A stretch of 64,000 nucleotides of DNA from Pictodentalium vernedei (GCA_031216915.1 CM062292.1:201397262-201461261); one strand, 5' to 3'; positions 10,722-23,150 are shown, counted from the stretch's first letter. Notes: generated by a model from the letters alone, not told the origin. Translations and numbers: made by a program.

Positions 10722-12662
10722 AGCAATAGTAAACGAAACAGGTTCGTAAAGTGCGTTTATTTACAGAATTACTTTCGTTTGTTTTGCAACTCTAAATCGT
10801 ATCTATGTCAATGGTTTTGAATTGTATGCCTAGTTTAAATGATGAATGCAAATAAATGTTTGTCGATGTTGTTCTTATTGAACTGTCACGGTTTTTGACC
10901 CAAGACACCATCTATATTTACGTAGGTCGAATCAATGGATGATTAGGGAGTTGCCCCTTTCTAACTGGAGTTAAAATAGTCTTATGATTTTGTACTGGAA
11001 GGAGTATATATTTATCGCATAAGGTGCTATTTGTAAACGATTGTGTTTGAAACCAGATATGCTGTTTATGTTTCTTTGTACTTCTTTATTTTCTAAGTGA
11101 TCTATACCGTACACGAGGATGTAACAGTATATAGTGGCGCTGCTATAAAGGGGCATTTACCAGAGAAAAATTGGCTTCGTACCACTTGCCCCTCCAACTT
11201 TCACTATTTATCAGAGGCGCGTCGGTTTCATTCTTAATCCTACTCGTAGCAGCTGCTCGTAGAATAAATTTTTACTTGAAAACACTCTACGTTTATTCTA
11301 TATTTATCCCATAAATGTGTGTTTATTCGAACAATAAATGCCTTGGATAAATGTTTGCTTTATTCGCCTAGTAGGGTGATAAATTTTCCCCATTGGTTTA
11401 ACACTGAAAGAATTTATTCCGGCAGTAGAGCCGGACTTGTTGAGTCTGACCTCCACCGCATTCGTGTAGTATAATTAACAGTTCAATTGTTGTTTTCTTT
11501 AAACCTGTTTGAAAGTATTACACAATACCAGTAGAAAACACTATACATTGTTCATTTAATAAAGTATGTTTGCAAGTTTAGCTCAGGTTTTTAGGGAAAT
11601 TATTTTAGACGGAAATGTATCGCTGCGCCCGTTTTATTTTGGATTTTGGTCAATTTTGCTTGTCTCCGAATTGGACCCATTTGCTCCTCACTTCTCGCTA
11701 TGTTTTGTAGCGAGTAAGAGCACGATTTCACCGCGACCGCCCTGTAAAAGATTTATGGAATAAACAAAATAAACGTGTAGTGTTTTCAAGTAAAAAAATT
11801 ATTCTACTCGTAGAATTAAGAATGAAACCGACTCGCCAGAGGCTCATCGGTTTCATTTTTAATCCTACTCGTAGAATAAATTTTTTACTTGAAAACACTA
11901 TATGTTTATTCTATATGCATACATCCACTGCATCAAGAAACGTTTATTGGGTTGAACGACACTTTAGACAGCCAGGATCACCCTGTGTCGGACAGTGTTT
12001 TGGGTGGAAGAAGACGGAGTACCGAGAAAGAATCACCGAGCAACCGTCAGACTCCCCTACGTACTAACTCCGCGCAAGCAGGACTAGCATTAATTTTGTT
12101 GAAGGCAAGTGTACCATCGACGTACAGTATGCTTTGGCCACTGTGCCAATCGGGATGAGGTGCTTTGACCAAGGACCCAACGCACCACAACAACATGCGT
12201 GACTCATACGTACGGACACCACCCATCGCGGCATCACCACGGTGATAGCGTCATATGATCATGACAAATCTCGTACGTTATCATAACCAACGCGACAGAC
12301 AACACGCACCGCATGATCTTAAGCCGCCACTTCCGAGATACATAAAATGTAGCCGCGGTGGTGGCCCGTGGCTGTCTGGGCCCCTCCGGACATACTTACG
12401 AAAAGGGGCCCCACATATGCCGAAGGCATATCCGAAGGGCGCAGGTCTTGGGTGATGCTGGTTATAGGAGAGGGTTTCTCTCTCCTATATGTGGAGTTTG
12501 GGGACAGTGGCAGAGCTGTGGGGTGTCTACGAGGTCCACCCCCCCCCCCCAATCTCAATGCCCCCACTCAAACCCCATTTCAGCTATATTCACCATCAAT
12601 CACATGTTACAACCGCGTTGAGACAAAATCACTAATACACAATTTGGTGTTGGGAACGTTCC
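10722..12662. other. No gene seen; inverted repeat pair near 11.2/11.8 kb
   Basis: Sequence at about 11,222-11,300 (CGGTTTCATTCTTAATCC... ACTTGAAAACACTC) recurs inverted at about 11,773-11,835. It recurs directly at 11,848-11,915, forming a local palindrome around GAAACCGACTCGCC. This looks like a foldback element of unknown class. The remainder shows no recognisable exons; a C-run lies at about 12,540-12,550. Confidence 0.5.
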
Positions 12663-12883
12663 TTATCCCTTTACCTAACGTAACGGCCAAAACCGGCCAG
12701 TGCTATTCTCAAAAATCGTCAATTAATTTTCATTATTTTTTTCATTTTTTGTCTCAAAAACATAGCTTATGACCCCTCGAGGGGTAATAACCCATGTTTT
12801 TGAGACAAAAAATGAAAAAAAATAGTTATTCAAGAATTATTTTTGCAAGTGTCGTCTGCTTTTCGGGTTAGGTAAAGGGTTAA
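12663..12883. mobile_element. piggyBac-type palindromic MITE, copy 3
   Basis: Tips CCCTTTACCTAACG and GGTAAAGGG. The left target reads TTAT and the right TTAA. Central hairpin ATAGCTTATGACCCCTCGAGGGGTAATAACC with almost no loop. Confidence 0.8.
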
Positions 12884-14602
12884 AGTTCGTTCGTGAATGA
12901 AGCACAAACCCGATTCCGAAGTCAATATGGGCTATTGTCATGGTTTGAAAACCGCTCATGTATGTGTAAATGGTTTGTCCATCTCTCCATCTGTCTAAGC
13001 GTCCATCTAACTTATTTTGCTTCCCGCACGATAACTTGAGAAATGAACGGACCTTCTTCACATTTGTTATGTTAGTCATTTATAAGGAAGATTGAGTGAA
13101 AATACTGGCATACAGATATTTGGTGACAGTCACTGACACCATATCTGGCTTTTGGAGCCTGGGTAACTTGTGGCTGTAATTCTAGAGATTTGCATATTTA
13201 TGAAACTTCAAACAATCACCAATCATTTTCCCCATGTAAGATCTGTTTGAGAATCTGTTTCTCGTGAGAACGATACAAGCATTAGCATGTCTGTCCACAC
13301 CACAATTTCCCATTCTACCCGGTACAGAAAATTACCTCCAGGTGGATGCAAATGTAACCCCAGAAGCACTCTCAGAGAACAACATTTTTCAAAATTTTCC
13401 CGGAAGAGGGTCCCCGGAACCCCACTCTAAGGAGAGGGACACCCTCACCGAGATCCACACCCGCTCGGCCCTTCGGGCCTTGAGACACACACATATGACA
13501 TATCACGCGGTGCCCCCTGAATATTATGCAGGCCCCCTTATTTGAGAATCTTAGCTCCGCCAATGTCCTGGGCCTCCCCCCGGGAAAATTAAAAAATTGC
13601 AGACCCTGAGAGCGAATAAGATGGCTTTTGGGCTTCAAATTAAAAACTTAGACATATAGGCCTAGGCAACGTAGGACGTGCCGCGTGGCTTGTAAGTGAA
13701 GCCAGGCGCGCATGTTTGCGTTTGCGGTAACGAATCTAGGGTCCAATTCTTTATTTCTACCGGGTGCGTTTGTCGAAGAGAAAATTAATATAGGAACGCA
13801 TTGACATCGGCACATGTATGTGGTTGCGTACGAAACTGAATCTGCCGCTGCGAATCCTATCGGACTGTAAATGTCGATGAGACCTGTAGACCCATACAAA
13901 ATGGTCCCATATCTGGCCGTCTTCTTTCTTTCTCTTTTTCAGTGGCTTTTTTCGTATTTCTTTTTGAATTTCTTCTTCTTCTTCTTCGGGGGCCCCTGGA
14001 CCGACTCCGGAGCGCGCCCAATGGGCGGGCTGCCTCTGTGTAGCCGAAATCCAAAAGACATAATTTGGGTTTCTTTTCTGACGAGTTATATGTTACGTTT
14101 ATCAAAGGCGCCGAAAGCACTTAAGGGCAGGAGGGGGTCAGACCCGGGGAAAAGGGCATTTGCTCGCGCTAGTATTCCCGTCATGATATGCCGAAGCATG
14201 CATGTCTTGAAGGCCTAAGGCTCGAGATGGGGGAGTTTGAGAGGAGGTGTCCCATCCAATCGGGAGGGGGCACCTCATACCAAACACCCCCAACTCCCCA
14301 ACTGAATCCTGAAAGCTCCCGGGCGGATTTGGGGTGTATTTTAGCTTTACTTCGATAATAAATCATTAAAAACGCAGGGAGGCTAGCTGTCCCTGCGCCT
14401 CCAGTGCGTCCGACATTTATCTGTTTAGTGTTTATTTGTTGTGACAGAAAAAGTCAAAAGAAATACATAATTGGTGGAGTATCCAAAAACAGTATTTACA
14501 TGCCACCATATTTTATTGGCTCTGGTGGAGAGGTGACATCCGAATGATTTTATGAAGCGTTGTGAAGAGCAGTAATAACTGTCACATTAATCCTTTTTTC
14601 AG
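12884..14602. other. No gene seen upstream of the MDH-like exon
   Basis: Mixed AT-rich and a few GC-rich stretches. Open frames up to 134 codons overlap simple C-runs or low-complexity T-rich sequence and carry no family signature. Upstream exons of the MDH-like gene may lie here or before the window, but I could not identify them. Confidence 0.4.
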
Positions 14603-14716
14603 ACGAAAATGGCCTGCAGGCATATGATCAATGTGGCCGTGTCAGGGGCAACTACTGAACTGGCATCCTCTCTTATACCAATGATTGCAAGTGGACACAT
14701 GTTTGGAGAATTCCCA
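14603..14716 (+). CDS. MDH1B: MDH1B-like gene, exon A (internal)
   Basis: The exon is bounded by a T-rich tract plus CAG and a GTGAGTAAG donor, and is phase 0 at its 3' end. It encodes a start of the malate-dehydrogenase Rossmann fold: ...VSGATTELASSLIPMIASG then HMFGEFP. The pattern (small residues, A..LIP.L.SGE.FG) fits the MDH family, and the lack of a standard GAAGQI glycine loop points to the MDH1B-type branch, thought to be non-canonical. An in-frame ATG at 14,609 exists, but an upstream exon is expected for the N-terminal region of MDH1B. Assignment is from family knowledge, not a search. Confidence 0.6.
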
Positions 14717-15603
14717 GTGAGTAAGATATTAAAAATACTTGGATATGACTGGTGCGAAATTCCATTCATGATATAATGAATACCAAAAAGCTATCTATTA
14801 AATTTTGGAAAAAAAGCTCTTGAACGTTTCTCTTTGAAATGTGATGACAATAAATGGCAATGTGATGACACGAATGTCCAAGCACAACATGGGCAATAAC
14901 TCTTTAAGAAATCCTTGGACACAGCCAGTTCACAATCGCATTCATCAAATCATCACCAAAAGGCTATATGTCAAATTTGGTAAAAAAAAATGCATATTTT
15001 TCTTTAAAATGTGATGAAAGGAAAAAGGGAAGGGCGGATGGGCGGAAGAAGGACGGAAGGACGAACGGATGGAACCCATTCTTATATTCCCCTCCCTCAA
15101 CGTGGCGCAGGATAATAATATGCTTCTGTCCTTTCACTATCAATCCCCGAAAGCTAAATGCTTTTTCAATAGTTTTGTGTTTGCCTATATATAGATAGGG
15201 CTATCACAAAAAGTTCATTTTTCCAACTACCGTAATGACACCCCGCCTGAATGAGGGCAACATAACGAGTTGGATTCACATCATGGAATGAGATTTACAT
15301 GCGAGTGCACCCTTTTGCAAATACGACTAGAAAACGACACGAAGAAAACAATTTCTTGAATCAGTAAAAACTTTCAGTTTTTCCCCCCAAAACATAGTTT
15401 CTAACCCCATCAATGGGAGGAGTATGGCGACAGGGGCGGTGGAACGATTTTCAAAGTGGGGGCTGGATCGGGCGATGGATGGTCGTCAGTATGAAAATTT
15501 TAAATTCCAGGGTCCCAAAGCCCCCATGTCCATGCATCTGAGTGGATATTTTGAGATTTTTCAGATGTATTTGAAAGATTTCACACTTTGAGAGCCGTTA
15601 AAA

Positions 15604-15702
15604 AACGTCGGTAAAGCATACAGGTGAGGACTATTTGTCAGCTTTGGTCGTAACGACCAAAGCTAACAAATAGATCTCACCTGTATGCTTTACCAAACGT
15701 TT
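15604..15702. repeat. Foldback, about 99 bp
   Basis: AACGT.GGTAAAGCATACAGGTGAG and TATTTGT.AGCTTTGGTCG are mirrored as reverse complement, with a CGTAACG-like centre. No target duplication was resolved. Confidence 0.65.
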
Positions 15703-15961
15703 ACAGAAATTGTACTGTCTGTGAATTATCTTCTCTGGGTGGATTTGGTACTTGTGTGTCTGTAAGATTACGATCTACTTCAGTTAACCGATTTATTAAC
15801 AGACTGTATACATTTTAGCGTTTGCAGCCACTCACTGCAAAAAAAATATCCGAAATCCATCGAAATTGAACCAGTACGAGAGAAACATAGCTGGCGAAAA
15901 TATGGGGGAGGTTCTGGATCTGCCCCTTGTTTCACCAGCCATTGGTTGTGTTAAAATATCT

Positions 15962-16052
15962 GCATACAAAAAACATGGCTCGGCAAAAAAAGTGGAGGGG
16001 CTGAACCACCCCCCCCCCCCCCACACACACACCTTCCGCCGCCCCTGGGCGA
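15962..16052. repeat. CAGGGGCGGCGG-type repeat with homopolymer core
   Basis: Read on the minus strand it is CAGGGGCGGCGGAAGG, then GT repeats and a long G-run, then GCCCCTCCACTTTTTTTGCCG. A second copy in the same layout is at about 17,279-17,350 (AGTGGCGACGCCAT, G-run, CCCCCTCCACTTTTTTCGCC). The ends resemble hAT-type CAGGGGCGG tips; the class is tentative. Confidence 0.4.
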
Positions 16053-16636
16053 GCAAGTTCCAATGGCGGATCATGGGCTGTTTTCGAGGAAAAAAATTAA
16101 AAATCGAATGCCGATTTTTTTTATGAATAACTCAGTTTTGTCCATTACGTTTGAAAATGGTGCGCAAAGTCAACTGACCGTAATGTTGTCTGTCAAGAAT
16201 TCGAAATGTGAAGTCATCTGATATTTTTAATTTGTTATAGTTGGCCGTTGACAATTTGAAATTTGAAGTCAGCTGATATTGTTAATTTGTCAGTTGACAG
16301 TTGACAATTTGAAGTCGGCTGATATTGATAATTTGTATTCACATATAACTACTACTTGGGTCTTCTGTGAACCGTTACAAACAGGCTTCCCTTTTCAGCA
16401 TTCGAATAAGTTCATGTAAAATCGCGGAAACATTTGTGCGAGAAAACAGAGTGGCCAAGTGGGATGAAGCCACTGGAGGCCACACTGACCTTCCATTTTC
16501 CAAACGTTCCCCAGTACCCCTGCGCACCATCGCCATAACAATGTGGAATGTTTATACAGAATTGGACTGGTGGCTTTCGAACTTGCACCCGTTCGTGCTC
16601 TTTGAAGTTCAATGCGTTCACCGATAGATATTCATG

Positions 16637-16811
16637 AACCATTTACCAAACGCAACGACCAAAACCGGCCAGCGCTATTCAAGAAAATCGTCGAGCTCGT
16701 TCCAAAGAGGGGTCATAACCTATGTTTTTGAGACAAAAAATGAAAAAAATTAGTTATTCAAGAATTTTGTTTGCAAGTGTAGTCTGCTTTTCATGTTAGG
16801 TGAAGGGCTTA
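16637..16811. mobile_element. piggyBac-type MITE, degraded copy 4
   Basis: Keeps CCATTTACCAAACG, AACCGGCCAGCGCTATTC and the right half AGAGGGGTCATAACC... through AGTCTGCTTTTCATGTTAGG. Both terminal TTAA sites and part of the left arm are lost. Confidence 0.7.
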
Positions 16812-17473
16812 GACGTTGTCCTTTCTCTTCAATTTGTTTTTCTGATTGGAACAAACTTCATACTGTGAAAGTTAACACAACTAATTAGTTATTATCACTT
16901 GGTTAGTTTCACATCGGTCGAGATATCATCCCGAAATAACTTCAGATCAATGATAACCTCTTTATTTATTAAAACCAAAACAAATAATTACACAATGTTC
17001 CCATACACTACTAACAGTGTTGTTGTTTTTCGAAGTTTCCTCTAGCCCTAGTTCGACTGTTCAAACGTTCCGGCTTCCCGGCTAAGGAAATCGGACGTTC
17101 GGATAGCCGAACTATCCCTTCTTCAACTTCGACGAATCTCTCTGCTTATGACTCTGAATTTTAATTTTGGATCTGCTCCTTTTGTGATAAAGGTACCGCA
17201 TATATACTTTAGTATAGTATGATATAATGCACCATGCGTGCTTTTGTATATGTGTTTTCTTGGAGGTCTGTGTGGAAAGCAGTGGCGACGCCATGGGGGG
17301 GGGGGGGGGGGGTGAGGGGATTCTTACCCCCTCCACTTTTTTCGCCAAGCGTAGTAAAAAAATACTATCATTGTAATTTTTGTATTGAACGTTGTGGTGT
17401 AGTGGTGGGTATGCTTAATTCCATATTCCCAAGTGCACTAAATCAAAGAAGTTTTTAAATTACGTTTGTTTGC

Positions 17474-17530
17474 CCCCCCCCCCCCCCACCCCCCCCCCCC
17501 CACACACACACACACATACACACACACATT
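17474..17530. repeat. Poly-C and (CA)n microsatellite
   Basis: A long C-run with one A interruption passes directly into CACACACACA. Confidence 0.9.
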
Positions 17531-18115
17531 AGCTGCAAACAACAAACAAGAGTCGAGGGCTCAAATTGCAACTAGGCGTGCCGCGTTCAAACGGTCTGAA
17601 ACATACCGCTTAAGAGTATTCGAGGAATGTTAGAATCGAGAGCGTGCAACGCATCCGTTTGGAATGCAGCCTACTTTCATTTTCGATTTGAGAGTCGTTT
17701 GGTGCTTTGTGCTCGCACTTTACAACAGCGTTCTTCCGTTAAAATGTCACCATGTACGACGTTTTCTATAACTGAAAGACCTAACCAATAAGTTTCAAAA
17801 GGATAAAACTGTTTTAATTTAATTGTCTGAGAATGCTCCAGAGAACACCATTTACAACGTAAGTTTTAAAAATTTGATCAACTTCGCGAGGGGACACCCC
17901 TCCCGAAACCCACCCCGACTCGGTGCTGCGCGCCGAGGCCGCCGCAGCGCGGCGGGCAATACCCAACTGTACTGTGCATTTGGATATTACATTAATTGGA
18001 TCTTCCCGCTTCTCTCTGTGCTGAATATTTTGTGCTTACGCGAACACTGTCATACCCTTTTATTTTATTGAGTTGTATCTGTTTCTAACTTTATAGTTTT
18101 ATTCTTCCGTTTCAG

Positions 18116-18212
18116 ATGGTATCTCTTACTATATTCGATGAACCAAATAAATCTGACGAACTAATCAGTCTCCGACAAGAGCTGCTGGACTGCTGCTTCC
18201 CCTCACTGAAAG
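18116..18212 (+). CDS. MDH1B: MDH1B-like gene, exon B
   Basis: Pyrimidine-rich TTCCGTTTCAG acceptor and AAAG/GTTTGT donor; phase 0 in, phase 1 out, matching exon A. It encodes MVSLTIFDEPNKSDE then LISLRQELLDCCFPSLK. This is the strand with the NAD-ribose acidic residue (the D in LTIFDE) followed by the helix L..L..ELLDC..P.L, which is diagnostic of MDHs (canonical form: ME LQDCA.PLL). This is the best-supported exon of the gene. Confidence 0.75.
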
Positions 18213-20340
18213 GTTTGTAGCAAATGTAAAGAATGTAAACTTCCAGGAATTTATATTATCCGCTTGTTTAGAAATTATTTAGAAGGGAAATCGCTTAAAT
18301 TTACACACCAATATAAAAGCATTCTGATTAAAACTTAGATAAATACTAAAACTTAAAGACAACATGGTCGAGAAGTTTTTTCAGAACACGAGAAGGTTTA
18401 AATGGCAAATGTGAGGGTTGCCCAAGCCCCGTTTATGCAATTCTTTTATCAATATTTACCATTTCAATTGATGTACATAACCTTTACAAAACAAACAAAT
18501 TGGCAGCCGATGGATAGAATGATGGCACGCCGAACATTAGTACCAGAAAGAGGATTTACCGCAATATACCCATACACAGGTGCAAGGCTATAGAGAAACT
18601 TGTTGGTGGTGCCCGCCCCCTTGAATTTTCCAACTGCATCCCGCCAGTTTATCGAATAGCCAGCCTTTAAGAAACCACTCGCACCTACACACCGCCCACC
18701 GTTGAGTGTGAATTTTTCAGTTATCACCTGTAAATTTTCAGCTGCAAGGCGCCATCTGCAATGCTAATCCATTTTAATTGATTTTTTCGAATCGAAAGAA
18801 CACTGCTTTCTTGCATCTGAGCGATCAATGGCTGTCCACTTAGAGGACATTTTCAGTGGCATTGTTGTATCATCTTTGTTGCTCATTTGGCAAAAATGGT
18901 TGCACCAAAGGGTGCCCCGGACTCATCAGGCCGACCATAGTTCGGCCCAAAGGGAGAGAATTTCGATTTTTCGAACCAAAAGAGCACTGTTTCCTTGTAT
19001 CTAACCGACCAATGGCAGACTAGACTGACGGTATATCGAAATGCTCTCTGTGTGGACTGCCAATGGCTGTCCACATAGAGGACATTTCAATAAACCGACA
19101 GTCTTTGCAGTTAGATCCATTTCGCCTTTTGGTAATTTTCACGAAGTTCCATGCGCGAACATGTGTTGAGCTGCGTAAATTTGGGGGGCACTGGGTGGCT
19201 CCCAATAGGAGGCTCACTGGGGAAATTTCCCGGTGGACCATTTGGTCAGTCCGCCTCTGGTTAAAAATCACTAGATATCGTTAGAAACAGTCACAGCCAC
19301 AGATAAAATACCGCGAAATCAACTACCATAGGGCATGGGATTTCCCACTACTGGTGGCTTGAGGCTTAAAATATTTAAACGATTTGCGCCCCCTCCCCAC
19401 TCTTTGAGTGTGAATGCTTCAATTGTCACTTGTAAATTTTCAGCTGCTGAAGAAATCCGAATGCACTCTATCCCCTTTTGTTGAAACTTAGCACCTTAGG
19501 GTTCTGCGGTTCTACCTATCTATAGCGGGATGCCAAAACTAAGTGGATGCCATATTTAGCGTCTTCTTCTCAACACAATAATACAGAGATATCCGAACAA
19601 GGTTTTACAGATCGTTCTCACAGAATTTGTATTCGGTGTGTTTGTTCATCGATTGTTAAATTCTCCTTCACGCAAAAATCCATGAACACCGTGTTGAAAG
19701 TGTTAAAAACGTTAACTGCGTTGCTTGAACAGAACTCCAAGACCTGTGACACAACAAGAATGTTCTTGGTGCTTGCTCAAGTTGAAAGATTGGAACAGAA
19801 CAATGGGACGGAATGGAAACATCGGGGGTGGGGGTGGGGGAGGGGGGCAACTCTTTTGTCAGTAAAATTGTTGGACATATTTTCATTTCGTTTCATAAAT
19901 TTGTTCCACATGATAAAAACTTGTCTCCGTTCCATTCTCGAGCAACACCTAAAGAGGCCCGCCTGATCGCAAGTTGCAATCACGTTTTGGTAACCCTACA
20001 GTTTCGTACCACCCAATTGCTTTAATGGTATCATTCACTGCCTTTACTGATGCGAACTACTCCTCGCGAGCTTGGGCCTGGCAAGTAATGTACGCATTAC
20101 AGGCAGGGATCGCGGAGCCACTTTGAAGGTAGAAGTATCTTAAGTTTTAATTTTGGCAAATATATGTTTTGTTGGTAGAGAAGAGGGGTTCGTGGCCAAG
20201 CTTCAGTGTGATTTTGACCTTGTTGAAGAAACAACCGCGTGGATTTACGTGTGTGCGGAATATTTAAAAACATCTGCATGCCGCTTGTAGCAACGGCAGT
20301 ACACGGTTGCTTTTTAAACATTTCACTCACACGTTAATTC

Positions 20341-20474
20341 ATCGAGCTAGTTCCAATGAGGGCTCATAAGCAATGTTTTTGAGACAAGATTTTTTTTACA
20401 ATAATGAAAATTGAATGGTGATTTTTGTAAATAGCGCTGGCCGGTTTTTGCCGTTACGTTGGATAAAGGGTTAA
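20341..20474. mobile_element. piggyBac-type MITE, half copy 5
   Basis: Only the right half remains: GAGCTAGTTCCAATGAGGGCTCATAAGC, GAGACAAG, GCGCTGGCCGGTTTTTGCCG and GGATAAAGGGTTAA. Confidence 0.7.
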
Positions 20475-21030
20475 CACAATTGGTGGAACTGCACAGCGTA
20501 ATCATAGTCCAACAGCGTTGGTGATTTTCATTCATAATGATAAAAATCAAAGATTCGATCAACTCAAGTTTGGACTGAGAAACATTTTTTTTTGCGTTGA
20601 TACAAGAAAATGAATGTTTATCGATTTTTTTTTTCACATTCAGTCGGATGGAACATTTCAGATGGTCGGAAAAGCGAACTGTAGGTTCGCTTTTCGACCA
20701 ATTGAAATATTCCAGCCGATTGAATCTAAACATAAGCGATGGACTATTTCGGGGTGAGACTCGTTCTGGGCCATAACAGCGAATTAGAGAATTGTACTGG
20801 TGCTTGAAAGTTTGGTGGACATCAAGACGTAATTTGCTGCAAGTAAACGAAACGCCATTTATAGATGAAGGTTCTGACAGGACGTTATGCTTTGCTCCCA
20901 TCTGTCACTACCGTGCAGGGGTTTTGTTGCGAACGTTCAATACCAACTTGGCCGTACTAATTGTTAAAAAAAACATTAACACCTCCACGGTGCTTGAAAT
21001 AAACTAATATACCAGTAACATGATTTTGGA

Positions 21031-21172
21031 GGGCGTTACCCTTTATTAACGGCTCTAAAGGAATGATTAACAGCCAAAGGGTCCATTAACAACCCGAGAC
21101 GAAGTCGAGGGCTGTTAAAGGCCCGAAGGCTGTTAATCATTCCTGGGCGGCCGTTAATAAACAGGGACGCCC
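21031..21172. repeat. Foldback of the TTTATTAACGGC family
   Basis: GGGCGT..CC...TTTATTAACGGC and GGAATGATTAACAGCC are mirrored in reverse complement at the right side. The same TTTATTAA.GCC / GGCGGC..TTAATAAA framework is repeated three times at 54.2-54.7 kb, so this is a dispersed foldback family. Confidence 0.65.
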
Positions 21173-21808
21173 TTGTTATTACTATTATTACCTCTTGTAA
21201 AATGGTTAAATCCAAAGGTTCTTCATCAAGTTCACTTGATTGTGACATCCCGAGTTTTCGCAATGACATTTAACCAAAACACATGTATCGTCTGTTTCTA
21301 GATAAACACAACGTCACGTGGTCAATCACATGATAGCTTAATTTGAATATTTTTGTTTGCCACAAAAAATTGGCCTTCTCCCGACATGAACTAACAATCG
21401 AATGCTTCATCACCGAAATAAGGGGGAAATCACACAAATTTCACGTGTTTTTTAACATTCATTGCAGTTAAGCGCGTTTCATCATCTCGGAACCAGTGGC
21501 GCGTTTGATATGACGGATTACATAAACTGTAACCGGAGCCGGGGCTGTTAACGAAACATTTAGCCGGAAGCGGGTTGTTAACCGCGTTAACACGCAGCTT
21601 CCGGTTTGAGTCTGTGCATTTTGCACTTTTACCGTAAAGGTAAAATTGTGTTAATATTCTAGAGAACGCACACTAAAGTGATAATAATTACTAATAATCT
21701 AATTGATAGTTCGAGACACTTCCGCATGCAGGTAATTATTTCAGTGTTACTCTGTGTGCATCCATTTCTGCAGAACAGAATAAAAATATAGGTCATTTTC
21801 TTTTGTAG

Positions 21809-21960
21809 ATGTCCGTACAGAAATTAGTTGGCATTCTGCCTTGCAGTCAGCTGATGTGGCAATTGTACTATTACCTTTCGCAAACGGCCTGTGTGTTGCA
21901 TGTCCTCGTCACAACCACTATATTAAGAATATAAATATACCCCGAAGCGAAGAGATACAG
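21809..21960 (+). CDS. MDH1B: MDH1B-like gene, exon C
   Basis: Acceptor TTCTTTTGTAG, donor CAG/GTAACT; phase 1 in, phase 0 out. It encodes DVRTEISWHSALQSADVAIVL and on to PRSEEIQ. The ..EAF..ADVA..L.. pattern follows exon B at the place where MDHs have their next Rossmann strand. The usual loop sequence after it (GxxRKxGMxR in active MDHs) is absent. This agrees with a non-catalytic or divergent protein, or with missing exons downstream. Confidence 0.7.
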
Positions 21961-21983
21961 GTAACTTTGTATTCGGAAATAAA

Positions 21984-21989
21984 ATGTGC

Positions 21990-22020
<31 letters not shown>

Positions 22021-22027
22021 GGGGGGG
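21984..22027. repeat. (GT)n then poly-G tract
   Basis: GTGTGTGTGTGTG passes into a G-run of more than 20 bases just after exon C. Confidence 0.9.
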
Positions 22028-22100
22028 CGGTATTAGACAGACTGTCTGTATATACTGAAACACAATCTTTTTTTCGAAGAATTTAGAATATTGATTTCTG

Positions 22101-22183
22101 ATTCCCGGCCAAGAATCGAGCCGTCGGCAACCCTGCCTGGCATTCAGGAGTCCACCACCTAAACCACTAGACCATTGTACGCC
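22101..22183 (-). repeat. tRNA-like segment, unit 1
   Basis: On the minus strand: A-box-like TGGTCTAGTGGTTTAGG, then GGCTCGATTCTTGG in the B-box position. Cloverleaf pairing is poor, so it is a tRNA-derived repeat rather than a functional tRNA. Confidence 0.55.
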
Positions 22184-22408
22184 GTCATAAAACGATGGCT
22201 GTAATCTAGCTTATTAGATGATGTGTTCTCGTGATTACTTGGTTTACTTTCCTTACGGCAGCTTCATGGATGTGTGAAATACGCTAGCTACAATACGACG
22301 AAAGTGCTGTGGTCGGTTTTAGGCGATTGGAACGGATCTGTGTGTATATTGAAGGACACGATCATGTTTTCGAAGAATTTGGAATGTTGATTTCTGACTG
22401 GACCCCCT

Positions 22409-22484
22409 GCCGGGAATCGAACCATAGGCAACACCGCCTGGCAACCAGGAGCCCAATACCTAACCCCCAGATCACTGCACATCG
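22409..22484 (-). repeat. tRNA-like segment, unit 2
   Basis: On the minus strand it has a canonical B box GGTTCGATTCCC and an A-box-like TGATCTGGGGGTTAGG. It is the unit closest to a working RNA polymerase III promoter. Confidence 0.6.
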
Positions 22485-22700
22485 TCGAAAAACGATGACT
22501 GGTATCTAGCTTATTAGATGACGATCTCATGATTACTTGGTTCATTTTCGTTGCGGCAGCTTCACGGTAGGGTGAAACGTGCTGGCTACAGTACGATAAA
22601 AGTGCTGTGGTTGACCTCAGATGAAGACTCACACGTGCCTGTGTGTGCATACTGAAGGACATAATCATGTTTTCGAAGAATTTAAAATGTTGGTTTCAGA

Positions 22701-22776
22701 TCCCCGGCCAGGAATCGAATCATCGGCAACACTGTCTGGCAATCAGGAGTCCAACACCTAAACCACAGACTCAATG
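22701..22776 (-). repeat. tRNA-like segment, unit 3
   Basis: On the minus strand: GATTCGATTCCTGGCC in the B-box position and TGTGGTTTAGGTGTTGG near the A-box position. Confidence 0.5.
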
Positions 22777-22954
22777 ATTAATTTTACATACAAAGTAAGG
22801 TAATTGTTCACGAACAATAAAGAGATCAGAAGGATATCCCTGTATGTAGGGTAAACCAGACTCTATGAATGATGGGGAGCGGGTGGGTGTGAAAACAAGA
22901 ATGAGTGTGTGCGTTTATATTCAGGAGTGTTTCACAGAGAGAGATATATATAGA

Positions 22955-23040
22955 GCGAGCGAGCGATCGAGAGAGAGAGAGAGAGAGAGAGAACGACAGA
23001 GAGACAGAGAGAATGCGATAGAGAGAGAGAGAGAGAGAGA
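22955..23040. repeat. (GA)n microsatellite with interruptions
   Basis: Runs of GAGAGAGA broken by CGAGCGAGCGATC, ACGACAGAGAGACA and ATGCGATA. Confidence 0.95.
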
Positions 23041-23045
23041 ATACT

Positions 23046-23092
23046 GTGCATAGCAGTCAGCTGATGTCGCGATTTTACTTTCATCAACAAGC
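23046..23092 (+). pseudogene. Partial duplicate of MDH-like exon C
   Basis: GCAGTCAGCTGATGTCGCGA followed by TTTTACTTTCATCAAC matches GCAGTCAGCTGATGTGGCAA and TTGTACTATTACC in exon C at 21,844-21,890. It is followed by a GT-rich tract, as exon C is. It has no splice context and is a short duplicated fragment. Confidence 0.55.
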
Positions 23093-23149
23093 ATGCGTAT
23101 TTGTGTGTGGAGTGGATAATTTTATGTGTTTGTGAGTATGTACGGGTGT

Positions 23150-23150
<1 letters not shown>

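Larger units (their letters stand above)
14717..18115 (+). other. Intron A-B, filled with repeats
   Basis: It holds two related units near 14,760-14,850 and 14,935-15,020 (shared AAAAGCTAT...AAATTTGG and TCTTT.AAATGTGATGA) and a GGACGGAAGGACGAACGG-type purine repeat. It also holds the foldback at 15,604-15,702, a poly-C plus CA repeat at about 16,009-16,030, a degraded piggyBac-type MITE and poly-G at 17,296-17,313. A long C-run with (CA)n lies at about 17,474-17,530. No further exon was identified. Confidence 0.5.
18213..21808 (+). other. Intron B-C, repeats only
   Basis: Contains two related GAACACTG.TTTC.TTG.ATCT segments near 18,795 and 18,980, the half MITE at 20,341-20,474 and the foldback at 21,031-21,172. 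The 184-codon minus-strand frame at 20,347-20,901 overlaps the MITE and low-complexity sequence and is not accepted as a gene. Confidence 0.5.

Noticed and set aside
12368..12772. 134-codon + strand frame
   Set aside because: It crosses a C-run and the end of a piggyBac-type MITE with no recognisable protein family.
13871..14218. 115-codon frame with phenylalanine runs
   Set aside because: The hydrophobic run comes from a TTC/TTT-rich low-complexity tract.
20347..20901. 184-codon minus-strand open frame
   Set aside because: It runs through a piggyBac-type MITE half and AT-rich sequence; no domains are visible and no splice or promoter context is evident.
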